DNA of 64,000 nucleotides, taken from NCBI RefSeq assembly GCF_001625305.1, contig NW_017802425.1:262878-326877 (forward strand), written 5' to 3'. Both the position numbers and the translations under genes were made by a program. Below are positions 12,767-25,259 of the stretch, in pieces (position 1 is the stretch's first letter; every line of letters begins with the position of its first letter). The stretch comes from Branchiostoma belcheri (lineage: Eukaryota; Chordata; Leptocardii; Amphioxiformes; Branchiostomatidae). A model generated the notes under the pieces. The model was not told where the DNA came from and searched no databases. It saw nothing but the letters and a program-made list of their open reading frames with translations.

Positions 12767-12937
12767 TTAATGCACTGCCCCGAGTTGTATATGGTGTCAT
12801 AACTGCATGAGCAGCTGCCATAACCACCGAATAAACCACCGTGTGAGCGAAGCGAACGAGGTGGTTTATGAGGTGGTTATGGCAGCTGCCCATGCAGTTA
12901 TGACACCATATACAACGAGGAAAAGGCAGTGCATTAA
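12767..12937. mobile_element. 171-bp foldback MITE inside copy-specific insertion
   Basis: The ends TTAATGCACTGCC (12767) and GGCAGTGCATTAA (12937) are perfect inverted repeats. Most of the interior is also self-complementary (ATGGTGTCATAACTGCATG against its mirror), making one long hairpin around GAGCGAAGCGAAC. The block 12763-13310 is absent from the left copy, where the empty site reads through at about 10410. Confidence 0.75.
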
Positions 12938-13310
12938 AATTATTATCATATAGCCTATCCAAACTGTCAATCAACACAATTCCTGTTTGAAATACAACAG
13001 CTTTAATATATATACATACATAAAAATACATTCGAATATATTATACGCTTTAAAACAAATATGGATAATTTCATTTAATGCAAATTGTAGTTTAAATGAA
13101 GCTAAACAAAAAAGTTTATTGGACAGAAAAATGCTACAAAGGTTTACAGAAAGAGTCGCATGCCCCTATACCCTATAACATAATGGTATCAGCCATAACA
13201 CGACATGTGCTGTTATTCCGCCATAACACCACGTGTGCTGTTATCGGGAAATAACAGCACGGGTATCCGGGCCTCTGATTGGTCCACGCCGTCCGGCTAT
13301 ATGATAATAA
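12938..13310. mobile_element. Second inverted-end segment of the copy-specific insertion
   Basis: TTATTATCATATAGCC near 12940-12956 is mirrored by GGCTATATGATAATAA at 13295-13310. The right part holds clustered palindromic phrases (CCATAACAC, GTGCTGTTAT) typical of MITE ends. It may be a second element nested with the hairpin at 12767-12937, or one composite insertion. Confidence 0.5.
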
Positions 13311-13747
13311 TAAATATCATGCAAATGACTCCCACAATTTTACATAATCTATGCATGGTGATGTTCACCCGGAGTAACTACGTAACTGACATTTTCATAT
13401 GGCCAGCAGAGGTTGTCAAATCAGAAGTCCCAATGTCATGTAGCTATAGGTTAATCAGGCTCTGGTATAAATATGTGAGGTGAATATTAAGACAAAATTC
13501 CGTCAACACTGTTAAGGCTATGCCTACCATGGCATACTAATAACCTGAATATGTGCAAAAACACATACAACTCAGGAGTAATAAGGAAAGTTTGGGTTTT
13601 GAAATATAGTAAACATATTATATACTACATGTATTTCCTGGTGTCTTTCCTGCATTTGTAAGCTTGTATACCTTTCAATTGAGTGTTACTCACACTCACA
13701 GTACATTACATGTAATGTCGATGAAGGTTAGACATCCAGGTAATACG

Positions 13748-13790
13748 ATATGCCAAAAAACAGTTACTCAAGCAACTGGATATGATTTTG
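13748..13790 (+). repeat. Dispersed repeat fragment, copy 1
   Basis: A 43-bp stretch (core AACAGTTACTCAAGCAACTGG) within the segment specific to the right haplotype copy. It matches 34711-34753 in inverse orientation with two mismatches. GACGTTTCAGCTAG occurs twice just downstream. I take it as a piece of an interspersed retroelement; the family is not identified with confidence. Confidence 0.6.
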
Positions 13791-15137
13791 AAAACGTCAG
13801 ACGTTTCAGCTAGTAAGACGTTTCAGCTAGCCAGCAAGTTGTGGTGGTTTAGCTTTGCATATAAAGCACTGATCCAGGTGTGAGTTCAACATATCTAATT
13901 GATTTATGTAGTCATTACATAACATAAAAAACATTTTAAGTTATGAAGCATTTGACCTAAGAACAAATTGTACCTGAGTCTGCCAGTCTTGCCAGCAAGG
14001 TCGTGCTTCTCAGAATCTCACTGATTGTTACCATGGAAACCATATAATGTATTGGGCAAAGGGCATTTTCTTTTATAAATCTCCACCCTGACATAATCTG
14101 GAACCATGCATTCTGCAGTACGCTACGCTTTGCTGTCAAAGAAAGCAGTGTCTCCGAATGACATGTTCTTGTTAAAAGACAACATGACAAAATGTAACAA
14201 CAGATTTGGTCAAGAGTGGAGTAGCATTAATTTTGGACAATGTGTGCTATTCATTTATAAAAGATCATTTAAAGGTGATATAAAGAACCAATATTAAGAA
14301 ACCTACAACATAATGCACATCAGTTGTAAGGTTGATATCATTTGGTGAATGTACAAAAAAACCTGTGGGACTCTTGTTCAATATGTAATATAAACAGCAT
14401 AGTATTACAGACATCAACCGTATACACCAGACTAGCGGTGTGCCCAAGGGCATGTAAACACTAATGGATTTTCTGAATGAAGTCTCTAAAGTCTCTGCAG
14501 TGTAAACAACATGGTGCATAAATATTCCAAAAAGACATTTCAAAAAGCAACATTTTTTTCTCTCGTTGATTGTCTGGTCAGAGGAAAGGTTTCGCATTCC
14601 TCGCCAGTAACCACATAGTATGACCAGCAGCAGGGGGTCAGTTTCCTTAGAACATATTGATTGCACAATGTACATTCTGATGTTGTTATTTCTGCTTGCA
14701 CTTGCTGACAATGATTATTCCCTGCATAAGTGCATGAAAGACGTTTAACATCCACATCCCAGAGAAACATTGTAATTAACCTTGCATGACTTAAAAAAAT
14801 GAGAATCACAATAAATATTCATAAAAATTGATATTAGGTGAGAAAAGTTTAAATTTCATAAAATCTGCATGTGGCATGGAACACAAAAAACCCTCAAAGA
14901 ACCATGCATGTATGTGTTAGTGTGTGTGTGTGTGTCCGTGTGTGTGTATGTGACTGTGTTCTTGCTGAATAATTTAGTTCTTGCTAAATAATTTCAAGCG
15001 TACCTGTGACTATGAGATATGCTAGTTTCACTGCCCTATCTTCCCCACAATGGATTAATTTCAAAAAACTATTGCTTTTGCTGGCAAGTTAATCAGCTTG
15101 AAGACTTTTCTTTTGGTTACGTCAGGTGCAGGTAAAT

Positions 15138-15158
15138 TATATATATATATATATATAT

Positions 15159-15233
<75 letters not shown>

Positions 15234-15235
15234 CA
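15138..15235. repeat. (TA)n(CATA)n(CA)n microsatellite, right-copy allele
   Basis: The same compound microsatellite as at 12154-12272, with different run lengths and a continuous right flank. Confidence 0.95.
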
Positions 15236-18200
15236 TTTTTACAAAAGTGGCTGCCCAAATTCCCTGCTCATGTAGGCTGTAAATCAACATAATTACAGAA
15301 TAAAAACTTGCATTGTGAAATGTGTGTGTAATGGGTTGAAACTGACAACTGCTACTTTTCTGGTATTAATGTGGTATTTTGGCATTTGGTTCTCATAGAG
15401 AGTCACATTGAGCGGACTGATCTGATACGGTATGTGAAGTACATGTAGGCATAATGTCTCCCTCATACTGTTTTTCTATACTTCTGGTACAGGCGACATT
15501 TCCATTTACTGTACCTGGGTTTTTTCTTCTAAGTTCATAAAACAAACTTTGTTTTAAAGAAATCTGATGTTCCTGATGGCATTGTTTTAAATCTTAACTG
15601 TACATATATTATAATGTAACATATAATTTGTTATAAATGTCATCAGCTGCACGAGAATATAAGTAATGTACTTTTATCATGGGCTATCATAATTTGTTAC
15701 ATGCACGAGCTATCAGAAACACAGTAGGCATAACTTACATTTTACATGCATATGATTCTATATTTCCAACAACACTTTTTTTTTCAGTTTTAACAAGTCA
15801 GTATGCTCAGAATATATGAGAAGGCATATAACAAAAATGTCATGCTTCCCTCACAGCAGTACACAGGTCTCAAAGGCAGACAGGTTGCCATGAATTTCTT
15901 AATGGCATATATGTATGAGCAATATGTTACTACCCATCAGCATAAAGGAGCAATATTTCTCTCTTGCAACAGGCCATTATCAATAAAATTTTACCTGCCC
16001 CCTTTATGAAGTATGGATCATACAAAAAAATGAGACCAATTCTTTCAAACTTCATAGGTGGTAACAGTCAACACAGCAAATAAAAAATCACATATGCCTG
16101 CATTATATATAATCCAATACATGGAGCAGTGCAGGTAGACAATTCAGAAATACCCGCTCAGTTCCAATTTTACCTGCACTAACATGCAGGTGGCATTTCC
16201 TGCCCTGGGTAACTTACCGGATCTTCCTTTCCAAAGTGCTGAAAGGTTTGCTGTTATTGTTTATAATATTTATTATCTGTTATCTCAGTTGGATCCTTCA
16301 TTTATTGTCAACATCATAAAGATTGCAATAAGCCACATGGCAGTTCTTGCTAACAGTCTACTTGGCTTCCAATTGAACAATTGTCTTCAACATGCAATCT
16401 TACTTACAATAGAATTTCCATTCATACTGTTGACATTCGATCATTTTACATCACTTCACATTTTCTGCCACACCTAGGCACTTCACAGCTTTTTTTTCAC
16501 TGTGGGGCTAGCTCCCGCCTAATTATGGACTTATTTATATTCATCAATCAAAGAACCATCACTAAGTCTTACAGTGGCAGATAAGAGGTGCTTGCCGGAC
16601 AGCAGAGCTGTGACCCTTTAGGAAATGCAGTGATAAGATCGACAAATTTGAGTTCCAGGCTGCCTGCAAGATGCTTCTGTATTCATGGAAGAAACCGTAC
16701 CAGAAAGGTCATTTCACCTATTTGAAATGCAAAGGAACCCAAGATATCTAGGGACTTTGTGCATGCAGCTGCGATTCTTGGCTGAAGTTCTGAAGCCACA
16801 TAACTCCACGGTTAGGCTTCTAATGTTGTACATTAGTCATTTGAAAAAAGTTTCCTTCCACCATATGTTTGTAGTATTACACTTTTTACAGGACAGACAT
16901 CTTATAAAGAAGTAAAGCTCCATGAGAGATAGTGATAGACCTCAGGTAAGAGTGCTGCAAATATTATATGGCACTTAGTCGACATTCCCTGCTGTTTCCC
17001 TTTAGCATACGCACCATAAAAAAACTCCCCGAACATGAAATACTATAATGATACTCATCTTCTAATCAAGACTTCTTGCCTTAGATGGAACTCCTTGGGT
17101 ATTCTTTTGGCACCCAAGCAATTTCAGGGCAGTAAAATTGGATTTTCAATTTTCTGATCACTTTTTTATGTGGTAAGTTGAATCAACCCTTTGCTTACAA
17201 TAGTAACATACTCATTCTGATATCTTCAAGGCAAAATATGATATAGCTGACAGAAAAAGGTTGTTTGTTTTGTGTGGTGAGCTAGTTCTAGCTATTTATT
17301 GGTGGTCCTTTGTTAAGCTACGGTCACAACCCGCCGTACATGCTTTTTCTCTGTACGTTTTTTGGGAGGCTATTGAAACTGCATTGGATGCCTCTAAAAT
17401 ATGAAAATAATGTAGATCATATTAAGAAGCTGTGTTGTTATTTTCAGCATATGTCAAGAAAATCTATTTACAGGATTCACTACTTCCAACTCCTGTTTAG
17501 ATTTCTGTATTCAATTTTAAATGATTGGGATTCAGTGCTGTAACCTTAGTGGCAAAATGTCAGATCATCCCATCAGTTTCATAAAAGGTTATCAATTATG
17601 ATTATTATATCACCACTAATCTGCCATTAGCTGTAGATCTGGTGATAAAAAAGATAGCAGTCACAATCATCAGATACAATCATGTACGTGCAGCTTATTT
17701 TAATTTACTGAATGCACATGCCCAGCAGAAAGTGAAGCTGATATAAAACAACCCTTTTCCTGGTTAACCTAAAGTATCTTCAATCTTTTAGCATAGTTAA
17801 ACCACCACTAAATAAATGCAGCATACAGAACAGTACAACATCACTCAAAATACTGGAACAGTGTACCGTTGATCATGAGCCAGTGTGTTTATATCGTAAT
17901 TTATTCTTTAGAGGATACTGACCAGTAGATGTACCTACCTTCGTGGATGTTGCTTCAGTTGTATCCAGGCTGACCTTCAAAAATGACCTTCACCTACGGC
18001 CTGCCCTCTGAATCTGATGCTACAGCTAACCTGAATATCAATTTAACAAAAGAAATCACAGGTCAATACTCAAACACCAGATGCTGCACACAGCCACAAC
18101 ATCATGGAAGCAGCTACCATCATCTCTCGAGATGGAAGGATGCCTGCTACTACATATATCAATCTCTACAACTATTCCTGCTCAAACATCTACCAATTAA

Positions 18201-18352
18201 GAATGGTGAGATTTATTTCACAGCATTTGGTCCTACAAAGTACAATGTAAATAGCAAGCATTTAGAACGTTGCTAGGAGAATGCCAACTCATAGAGCACT
18301 GGTAAGATTAACATTGCCAGCCTTACTGTAAGTGTAATGTATGAACATTAGA
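15236..18352. other. AT-rich intergenic DNA
   Basis: ORFs here are short, AT-driven and without recognisable domains. I see no gene, RNA gene or clear element. Confidence 0.5.
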
Positions 18353-19646
18353 TACTGTAATTCGAGTTCACGGTGGCAAAATTTCACGGTGAGGAAAAAA
18401 TCGAGGTGTTCACGTACTGATATGTTCACGGTGGCGGCAGGGGAAACTCAAAAGAAAGTGGGTGGAGGCGTGAAGCGCTGCAGTCCCCAGGAATCCCCCA
18501 TATTTCATCGGACCGCACATAATAAAGTCCAAATATTTTTCACGCAAGATCGCCGGCTATGTAATTTTTTAGCAAAACGCTACGGTGGTTTGGGGTCAAT
18601 ATTTCGTTATTTGCAGTTAAAAATTCACACCAAACCGATGGCTCGCGCCGAGAATCTCACGGATTTGTATCGTATTAGACGCGAAGGACCAGACATCGAA
18701 CTGTTTGATTTTCACTCGGCTATTCAAAGACGAACTTGTAAAATACATGTTCAAAAACAAGAAAAGTTTGTTTCCCGGTATTTATCTCTTGAAACACGGT
18801 GCTGATCATGAATAATTTGACGTCGCAAAATTATTTCGTGTGCCGCGCACCCTCCCCCATGCAAATCCCGCGTCACGTGCCCGTATTTCGCGTCTCTGAT
18901 TGGTTGTTGCGTCAAGCAGCAGGGACGCCGGCGGTAGAATTTGAGCCAGCCGAGGCGCTTGTAAACAACTTTTCTTTGTCTAAATATAAGCGCTAAAATG
19001 CTCTTTTTCACAACCACACATCGATATTCTAGTAAAGAAATGCATAGTTCCAAGAATATTTCGGGGAAATATATATTTCTATGCGGATTTTTGGCGTTTT
19101 CAACGTGATTTTGGTGAGCACTTTTCCCGGAAGTACGGGCCTCGGCGTGGGTTGTCTTGTACCCACGCTAAATTTTTAGCGTATTTACCCTGCGTTTTAC
19201 CAATCAAAACAATAAAGAACTCCCGCTAAGGAGAACCGAGTAACATTCTAGATCCCAGCAATTCTGGTTTTGATCAAATAATTTGTGGATGTGCCCGCAT
19301 TTTATCGGGATGGGATAAGCGACCTCACGCACCGGGCCGGGCCGTGTAACGTTACGCTAAGATTTTTGTACGCAGTTGACTCGGCTTGACACGCTATTCG
19401 GTGTCTCATAATACATGATTGTATGATTTCTAATATTAGTTATAGCATTATAATAATTTTGATACTCAACAGTAGCTCATTTGTTATCAAATATACGGAA
19501 CATCGTTACATGAAAAGTGTAAGACGGGAATAATTTATTGCTGTTCGGGGCGAAGGAGTGTTAGCGGTTTGATGAGTTCACGGTACAGAAGTGACCGTGA
19601 AAACCGTGAACATATCAGTATCGTTAAAAAATCAGTAATTACAGTA
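18353..19646. mobile_element. 1.3-kb element with inverted ends rich in TTCACGGT
   Basis: TACTGTAATT (18353-18362) is mirrored by AATTACAGTA (19637-19646). Further in, TACTGATATGTTCACGGT (18415-18432) is mirrored exactly at 19603-19620. TTCACGGT motifs cluster at both ends. The interior is clearly more CpG-rich than its surroundings. A 154-aa ORF that starts just outside the left end (18341-18805) matches no transposase I know, so the element is probably non-autonomous. If the outer TA is the target duplication, the terminus is CTGTAATT. Confidence 0.65.
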
Positions 19647-20880
19647 CTCCAGGGAAACCCAGCAACAAGCAGGTCAGTGACCCAGACTAACATTTGTATG
19701 ATCAGCTCGTAGATGCATATAAATTGATAGCCATTAGTGGTTCTGGTTTTAAACTGATTCCAAATGACCAAGAATATAAATCACCTGGCTGACATCTTGC
19801 TTAATGTACACAGTATCACAATTACATTTACACACATATATATATATAGCACTTAGTCATTGTGGAAAGGTCAACCAAATGGATATAGTTGATCCATGAT
19901 GGAAACTATCCTGGGTCAGTGCACCCAGAAGCAAGACTGATTGATGTACAAAATATAGAATAACAAGAGTTCCACAACATTATACCCTAGCCAACTGATG
20001 TTAACCTAAATAAGGATTATGCTTTTTTAAGCCAACCCTGAAACTAAATATACAGGTTTCTCATTGATTCTGCAAATAATGCAATAATCTACATAAATAA
20101 CAAGTAAAATCTGAGATTTTATACCTCCGGGCTTTTTATTGTATATTTTTATATGTTGTTTGTTATGTATAGTTGATGGTGTTGAATTTTATGTGTTAGA
20201 TTTAGCGTTCCTGGTTGTGTTAACACAAGTCAACATTTTCATCTGCAGCCCATAACATGTACCCACAGTAAAAATGCATGTCGAGAACGTCTGAGACAGT
20301 ATACCGCGGTATTTGTAAGTTAAGAAGTCGTAATATACGCTGAAAACATCCAAAACAAAGATTGCGCAAGAAGACGTTGACCCCTGACCCATTGGCCCAC
20401 CCGGAAGTTGCCGATCACCTGTCCTGTGAACGCGTACTAAGAATACCCTCCAAACAACAACTGTTGCGCCTCGCATACAGAAGATGCATTTTGCACAACA
20501 ACAATTGTTGCGCGCCGCAGGGCCCCGCAGGACTAGGGTTTTAAACAAAGAATTTATCGAGACCACACACCCCTCTGTACAATAGGTCAGCTTCGTGGAC
20601 AAGACCGACCCATACCTGACACGCCAAAGGTCAACGGTCGCGACCACTTTTACGCTCAAAGGGGTGTTCTGGGGCCACCAAAAGGCATCATTTTCAGGCT
20701 CGAAAACACATATACAATAAAAACAAAAGAACGTGAATCATCTACAGCCCAATAGCAAAACATATACCGAGTCCCAAAAGAATCCATCCACTCAAATGCG
20801 AGAAACAGCTGCAAACATGAAAATCTCTCACAAAGCCCATCCGCGGAAGGATGTCTCCTCCCCCGGAGGCAATAACAGTT
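19647..20880. other. Intergenic DNA, no supported gene
   Basis: The stretch 20360-20660 is more GC-rich. It carries a pair of related phrases (AACAACTGTTGCGCC and AACAATTGTTGCGCG) about 55 bp apart in direct orientation. A 156-aa minus-strand ORF overlaps it but has no recognised domain. Confidence 0.45.
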
Positions 20881-21640
20881 GATGATCTTTCTACCCAAAT
20901 ACCACAGTAGAAATTGATAAAATAACTTTCAAAGTCTTATCTTAACAAATATTGTTATGCATTCTATTATGCAAATAAAGCCTAATTTGCATATTTTATG
21001 TCAACTGACATTCACCTTTACTTAACTGTAGAGCTATGGGATCTCATACCTTTGCCAAATGATGTTACCCTAGGTAAGTATGTACTCTAGTACGGTAACC
21101 TTCATATGGATGATGTACAATGTACATGTAACAAAAAGGTTTTTCAATGATGATGAAAATACATACGTACATGTAAGGTCCTCAATTTCAAATAAATATC
21201 AGTTGATGACCTTTTCTACTCAAATATCATAACCTAGAATAAAACTTACAAAACAAGAATTCCGAGATCTCATACCTCCATGAAATATGGGCTTGATATG
21301 TAAATGTAAATTTCCTCTTTAATTATGCAAATTACCTCCGCATTTACATGATATATGCATCGTGATGTATGTTAACTTTTGATTAACTTACAGATGTCCA
21401 AAGTATGACATTCCCATTATTCACCATTAAGAAATCATAGAATTTTTGCATAAATTATGCAAATTAGGTCATAATTTGCATAATTAGTATCTGTTGATGT
21501 TCTGCCTGCCATAGGTTACATACATTACATGTATGAAAGTAGTATAATGTAAAACACTGTAATCATAGAATTTCCTCATTAATTATGCAAATAAAGTCCT
21601 CATTTGCATAATTTGCATTTAATCATGTACATCTCTCTCT
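20881..21640. repeat. Degenerate tandem repeat carrying paired octamers
   Basis: Several diverged units contain TTGATGAYCTTTCTAC, GATCTCATACC and TTATGCAAAT. Perfect octamers ATGCAAAT occur at 20969, 21325, 21457 and 21585. Three of them are followed 8-9 bp later by the inverted octamer ATTTGCAT (20985, 21474, 21602). A related single unit lies at 59977-60001. Confidence 0.7.
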
Positions 21641-22090
21641 TAGCTACCTACACACCAAAAATTATGAAAATATGTTGTTCCTATCTGGACTTATTGGCTT
21701 TTAAACATTTCGCCAGAAAGTGCCCTGCAGTTCCAAAACAAGCTGCTAGGGGGACCAAACTCACACCACTTATTCCTGACAGGAAAAGCAATCTGTCACC
21801 AAAACATCAAGACCATAGCATGTTCAGGACAAAAGATACAAAAACCGGAAGTTCTGCTGCAGTACCAAGGTCATCCACCAGGAGGCCCATATTTGACCTT
21901 GACGTTTGTCTTCCTAAGACTAACCAACATATCAAATATCATCATAATCCATAAAGGCGTTCTGAAGTTATCCTGACCACAAAGTTGCGGAAACACAGAC
22001 AGACAGACAGACAGACAGACACACACACATACATACATACAGACAGACAGACACGCCAAAAACAATACCTCCATTTTTCATGGAGGTAAC
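21641..22090 (+). mobile_element. 3' end of an interspersed (RTE-like?) retroelement
   Basis: A non-coding tail continues from the octamer repeat, passes through a CAGA/CATA microsatellite (21996-22053), and ends in a small hairpin, ACCTCC...GGAGGTAAC (22067-22090). A diverged relative lies at about 50649-50830 (AGCTGCTAGGGGGACCAAA against AGCTGGTAGGAGGCCCAAA). Assignment to RTE-type LINEs rests on general resemblance only. Confidence 0.5.
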
Positions 22091-24239
22091 AAAGCTCTTT
22101 AATACATTAAATGTTTCATGCATGTATGAGACCCCTGAACTCTACATATATCTATATAATTTGGACTGCATCAGTGTGTGGCTGAACATGCATATTGTAT
22201 GAAAAATGTATTCCATGCACAGTTTCTAGCCACATTCCTCTTTTACATATGTATGACTATAAAAGCTAATTCTTGACCAAAATCACTTAAGCTGTCTTAA
22301 TTAAAATGTCACACTCCGGAAATTGAAAATCTCAGCTGGCTAGAAATGCATGCCCACCTCATGTGCAGGCCAAGTAATACTGCATAAATTAGATGTAATC
22401 ACAAGTTGGTTAATTATACAGTCCAGGTGTTTGCTAAAGCTATCAGTCAAAATTATACAGGAAATCTAACTTAATAAAAGCACGTCAGACAATTTTCTTA
22501 AAGAGATTGACAGAAATATAAATACAGTATAATTTTTTTATGCAAATAACTTTAGGCCATTTATCTATTACTTTTTCCATTAAGTCAGTCCCAACAAATG
22601 TACACTGTGATACAGATAGACGCAAGAAAAAGAATTAACAACATGAAAGATAAATTTACTTTAACTTTATCTTAAGAATCATTAGATAATGTCTTGCACT
22701 ATCTTTTATAGTTTCAATGTCAGTCATTTATATCACCTGAACCTACTCTCACCTTCCTCCTGCTGCATATGTAGTTTACTGGTATATCACTGGATAAATT
22801 GTTGTCTACAAGACAACACCAATAAAAATCTGGTTATATAAATGAAATGTAGGTAACCCTTATATATTAATTACTAGTAGCTGTGGGGCCCGGATATACA
22901 ATGTATCTTGGATGCAGGTACCTGCTCTGTATGGGACCCAGATATACATGTACATGTACAAGTCATATACATGTATATTCAGGATTGAGGACCTTGTATA
23001 CCCCAGATGAAAACATCACAGTGCTGCATATACATGTCCGTAGCGCTAAAGGTTCTAGGTCAGAGTTTAAATCTGAGCAGTCTAAGTAAGTGCGCAGTAA
23101 ATTGGTGGAAACGTGACTTTGTTTCATATGTTTTGGTCGCGATATCCCTGATATCATAATACCTGTGTACAGATCTAAATGTATTTTCTGAGAAGCCTGT
23201 TAATTGTATCCTTGATCTATAGGTGGCGTAACAATGGTGGTGTAATGTTGGTGGTTCAGTGCAAGACTTCCTGGTATTAGTCTGGGCGGATGGTAATGTT
23301 GTCTTTTTGCCTGGTCACCAGCATGGTGTGTTCTATGTGCCTTGTGGGTGTGTTTTGGTCATCAATGATAGTGGTAAACTTATCGCATCAATTTTATTTT
23401 CCCCATTTTTTGGTAACATTAGGTACTGAGCTTCTTTGAGTAGCTTGTTTGTTTGTTTTTATTTGTTTACCCAGGGTGTACATATCGCCACTAAGGCGTT
23501 TTTCAATGTGCCCTGCAGGCATATATAAATAAAATGTACAAGAAAATAACAGATATATCAAAATGATAAGTCAACTTATAAGTACAAATTAAAGTCAACT
23601 TAGTACAAACAAAAGTAAAAGTACTATATAATGCCGCAACTAAGTAAGGTGGTAATAAAACAAACTTGTCAAACCAAGAGCCACAACTCATAGTAATAAA
23701 GGCATTATAATACAAAAACAAATCAAGGAAATAACAAAGGAATATAACAAAGGAATTTGCATATCAATGCTGTTTGATAACAAGTTATGATGTGGCAACA
23801 CACTCCTGGTTGTAAAGGCGCTTAAAAGGAAGAAACAGAATCTGGCTCTAGTAAGCCATTACCCTGGAAAATTCATTTCTTCCATGCAGCCATGTGTGAA
23901 ATCTGACGAAAAAAAGGACCCCTTACTTAAAAATGTTTTTTGATGGGCCTTATTAAGTTATTTACCCCTAGATAAATTGCAGGGTGCAGAAAATATCAAT
24001 TAAGTATATTGATAAGCGGCATGGCACCCCTGGTAACCAGATTGAAGAATGAAAAATTCTGACCCGGGCTTGTTACAGAAATGACAGCCCGTCGGGGTGA
24101 GGATGTCAAATAGTTACGAACACAGAAGAAAACTTTGGTCCGAGAACTAAAAACCCACTAAGTTTAGGGAGGTCAGGGGTCAAATAGCACCTTGCAATCA
24201 CCTGAATTACATCAACCCATAATCCCTTGCAGCTATATC
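22091..24239. other. AT-rich intergenic DNA
   Basis: No gene seen. It includes a TACATGTA cluster at 22930-23035 and an A-rich stretch at 23500-23760 that may be a degraded retroelement tail. Confidence 0.45.
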
Positions 24240-24253
24240 TACTCTCACCTCTC

Positions 24254-24344
24254 GAATAAAAGTACCCCCTGGAATAAAAGTACCCCCCGGACAAATCTTC
24301 AAAATGTAATAAAAGTACCCCCTGGAATAAAAGTACCCCCCGGA
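24254..24344. repeat. Tandem repeat of GGAATAAAAGTACCCCC units
   Basis: The unit AATAAAAGTACCCCC(C/T) occurs four times as two pairs (near 24255, 24273, 24307 and 24325), separated by an A-rich spacer. A diverged pair-duplication is the simplest explanation. Confidence 0.8.
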
Positions 24345-24781
24345 AAATTTTAAAATTGACATGTAAGCCAAATTGTTTATGCTACTAAAATGTATTCCCA
24401 CGGTGTATGTATCCCAATTTGGGGATCTCCCCAGAAATTCATAGCAGGGTGGAGGAGGGTACGAAGCTATTGCATTTTGTCGTTTCCAAACACAAATGGA
24501 GGTCATTTCCTGCAACTTCAGTTCTACATTTTCTGTACAACTGCAGATGTATAAGGCAGGAGAAAGGTTCAAGATCTGTACTTAATTACCCTCTTTATGT
24601 TAAAAAAAAATTCTATTAGCATCCTTAATTTTGAAAAAATTGGGCATAGGTTACCCGGATGACCCCTAACCGGGGGCCAACGGTGCTTCCACAAGTTCAA
24701 CAAGTGAAAAATACATGATACAAAATGTACATGTATTTACTACCTGGAACTTGGAGCAAGTTTTACTGACATTAATATATC

Positions 24782-24876
24782 AAAAACTAAACCAAATCCT
24801 ATTTCCCAAATATGATTTGGTTTAGTTTTTAATTATTAATATATATTAAAAACTAAGCCAAATCCTATTTCCCAAA
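24782..24876. repeat. Hairpin plus third direct copy
   Basis: AAAAACTAAACCAAATC (24782-24798) pairs with 24814-24830. The same phrase with its following CTATTTCCCAAA recurs in direct orientation at 24848-24876 with one change. Confidence 0.8.
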
Positions 24877-25259
24877 CAAATCACATATTGACAAAGCTAA
24901 ACAAATAAATCATGTCTATAAACTTCACTCAAAAACAATTTTTGAGAGACATTCGGGTCGCGGTACAAAGCGTGATATTCTCTAATATCTCATCTGATTC
25001 TCCCAATGTAAGGGACTTCACAATCACAGCATCCAACCGCACATTCATAGAAACAACAATATTACATTTTAACACAAAAAAAAAATAAATTCGGAAAATT
25101 TCTCAGTAATGTTTGAAAATTAACCTTATAAAAATATTAGTGAATTTTTATTTCAGTTGTAGCCGAAAAAATTTTTTCATGCGTTTAAAGTGATATTTAA
25201 TATGTACTTTGTACATGTATCTTGTACATTTGGATGCAGTCTTGACCTTTGACCACTGT

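Larger units (their letters stand above)
12293..15235. repeat. Right copy of the haplotype-type duplication
   Basis: Repeats 9950-12190 collinearly. It differs by an inserted block of about 545 bp at 12763-13310, a replaced segment at about 13719-13828 and several small indels, and then continues into unique sequence after 15235. This is probably the second haplotype retained as a false tandem copy, although a real recent duplication cannot be excluded. Confidence 0.8.

Noticed and set aside
11470..14711. Near-identical 121- and 148-aa minus-strand ORFs in the two duplicated copies
   Set aside because: The sharing comes from the haplotype-type duplication; no domain and no splice or codon support.
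18341..18805. 154-aa ORF inside the 1.3-kb element
   Set aside because: No transposase or other recognised motif; the frame ends without features.
20189..20659. 156-aa minus-strand ORF
   Set aside because: Unusual cysteine-rich composition, no domain, likely chance in a locally GC-rich stretch.
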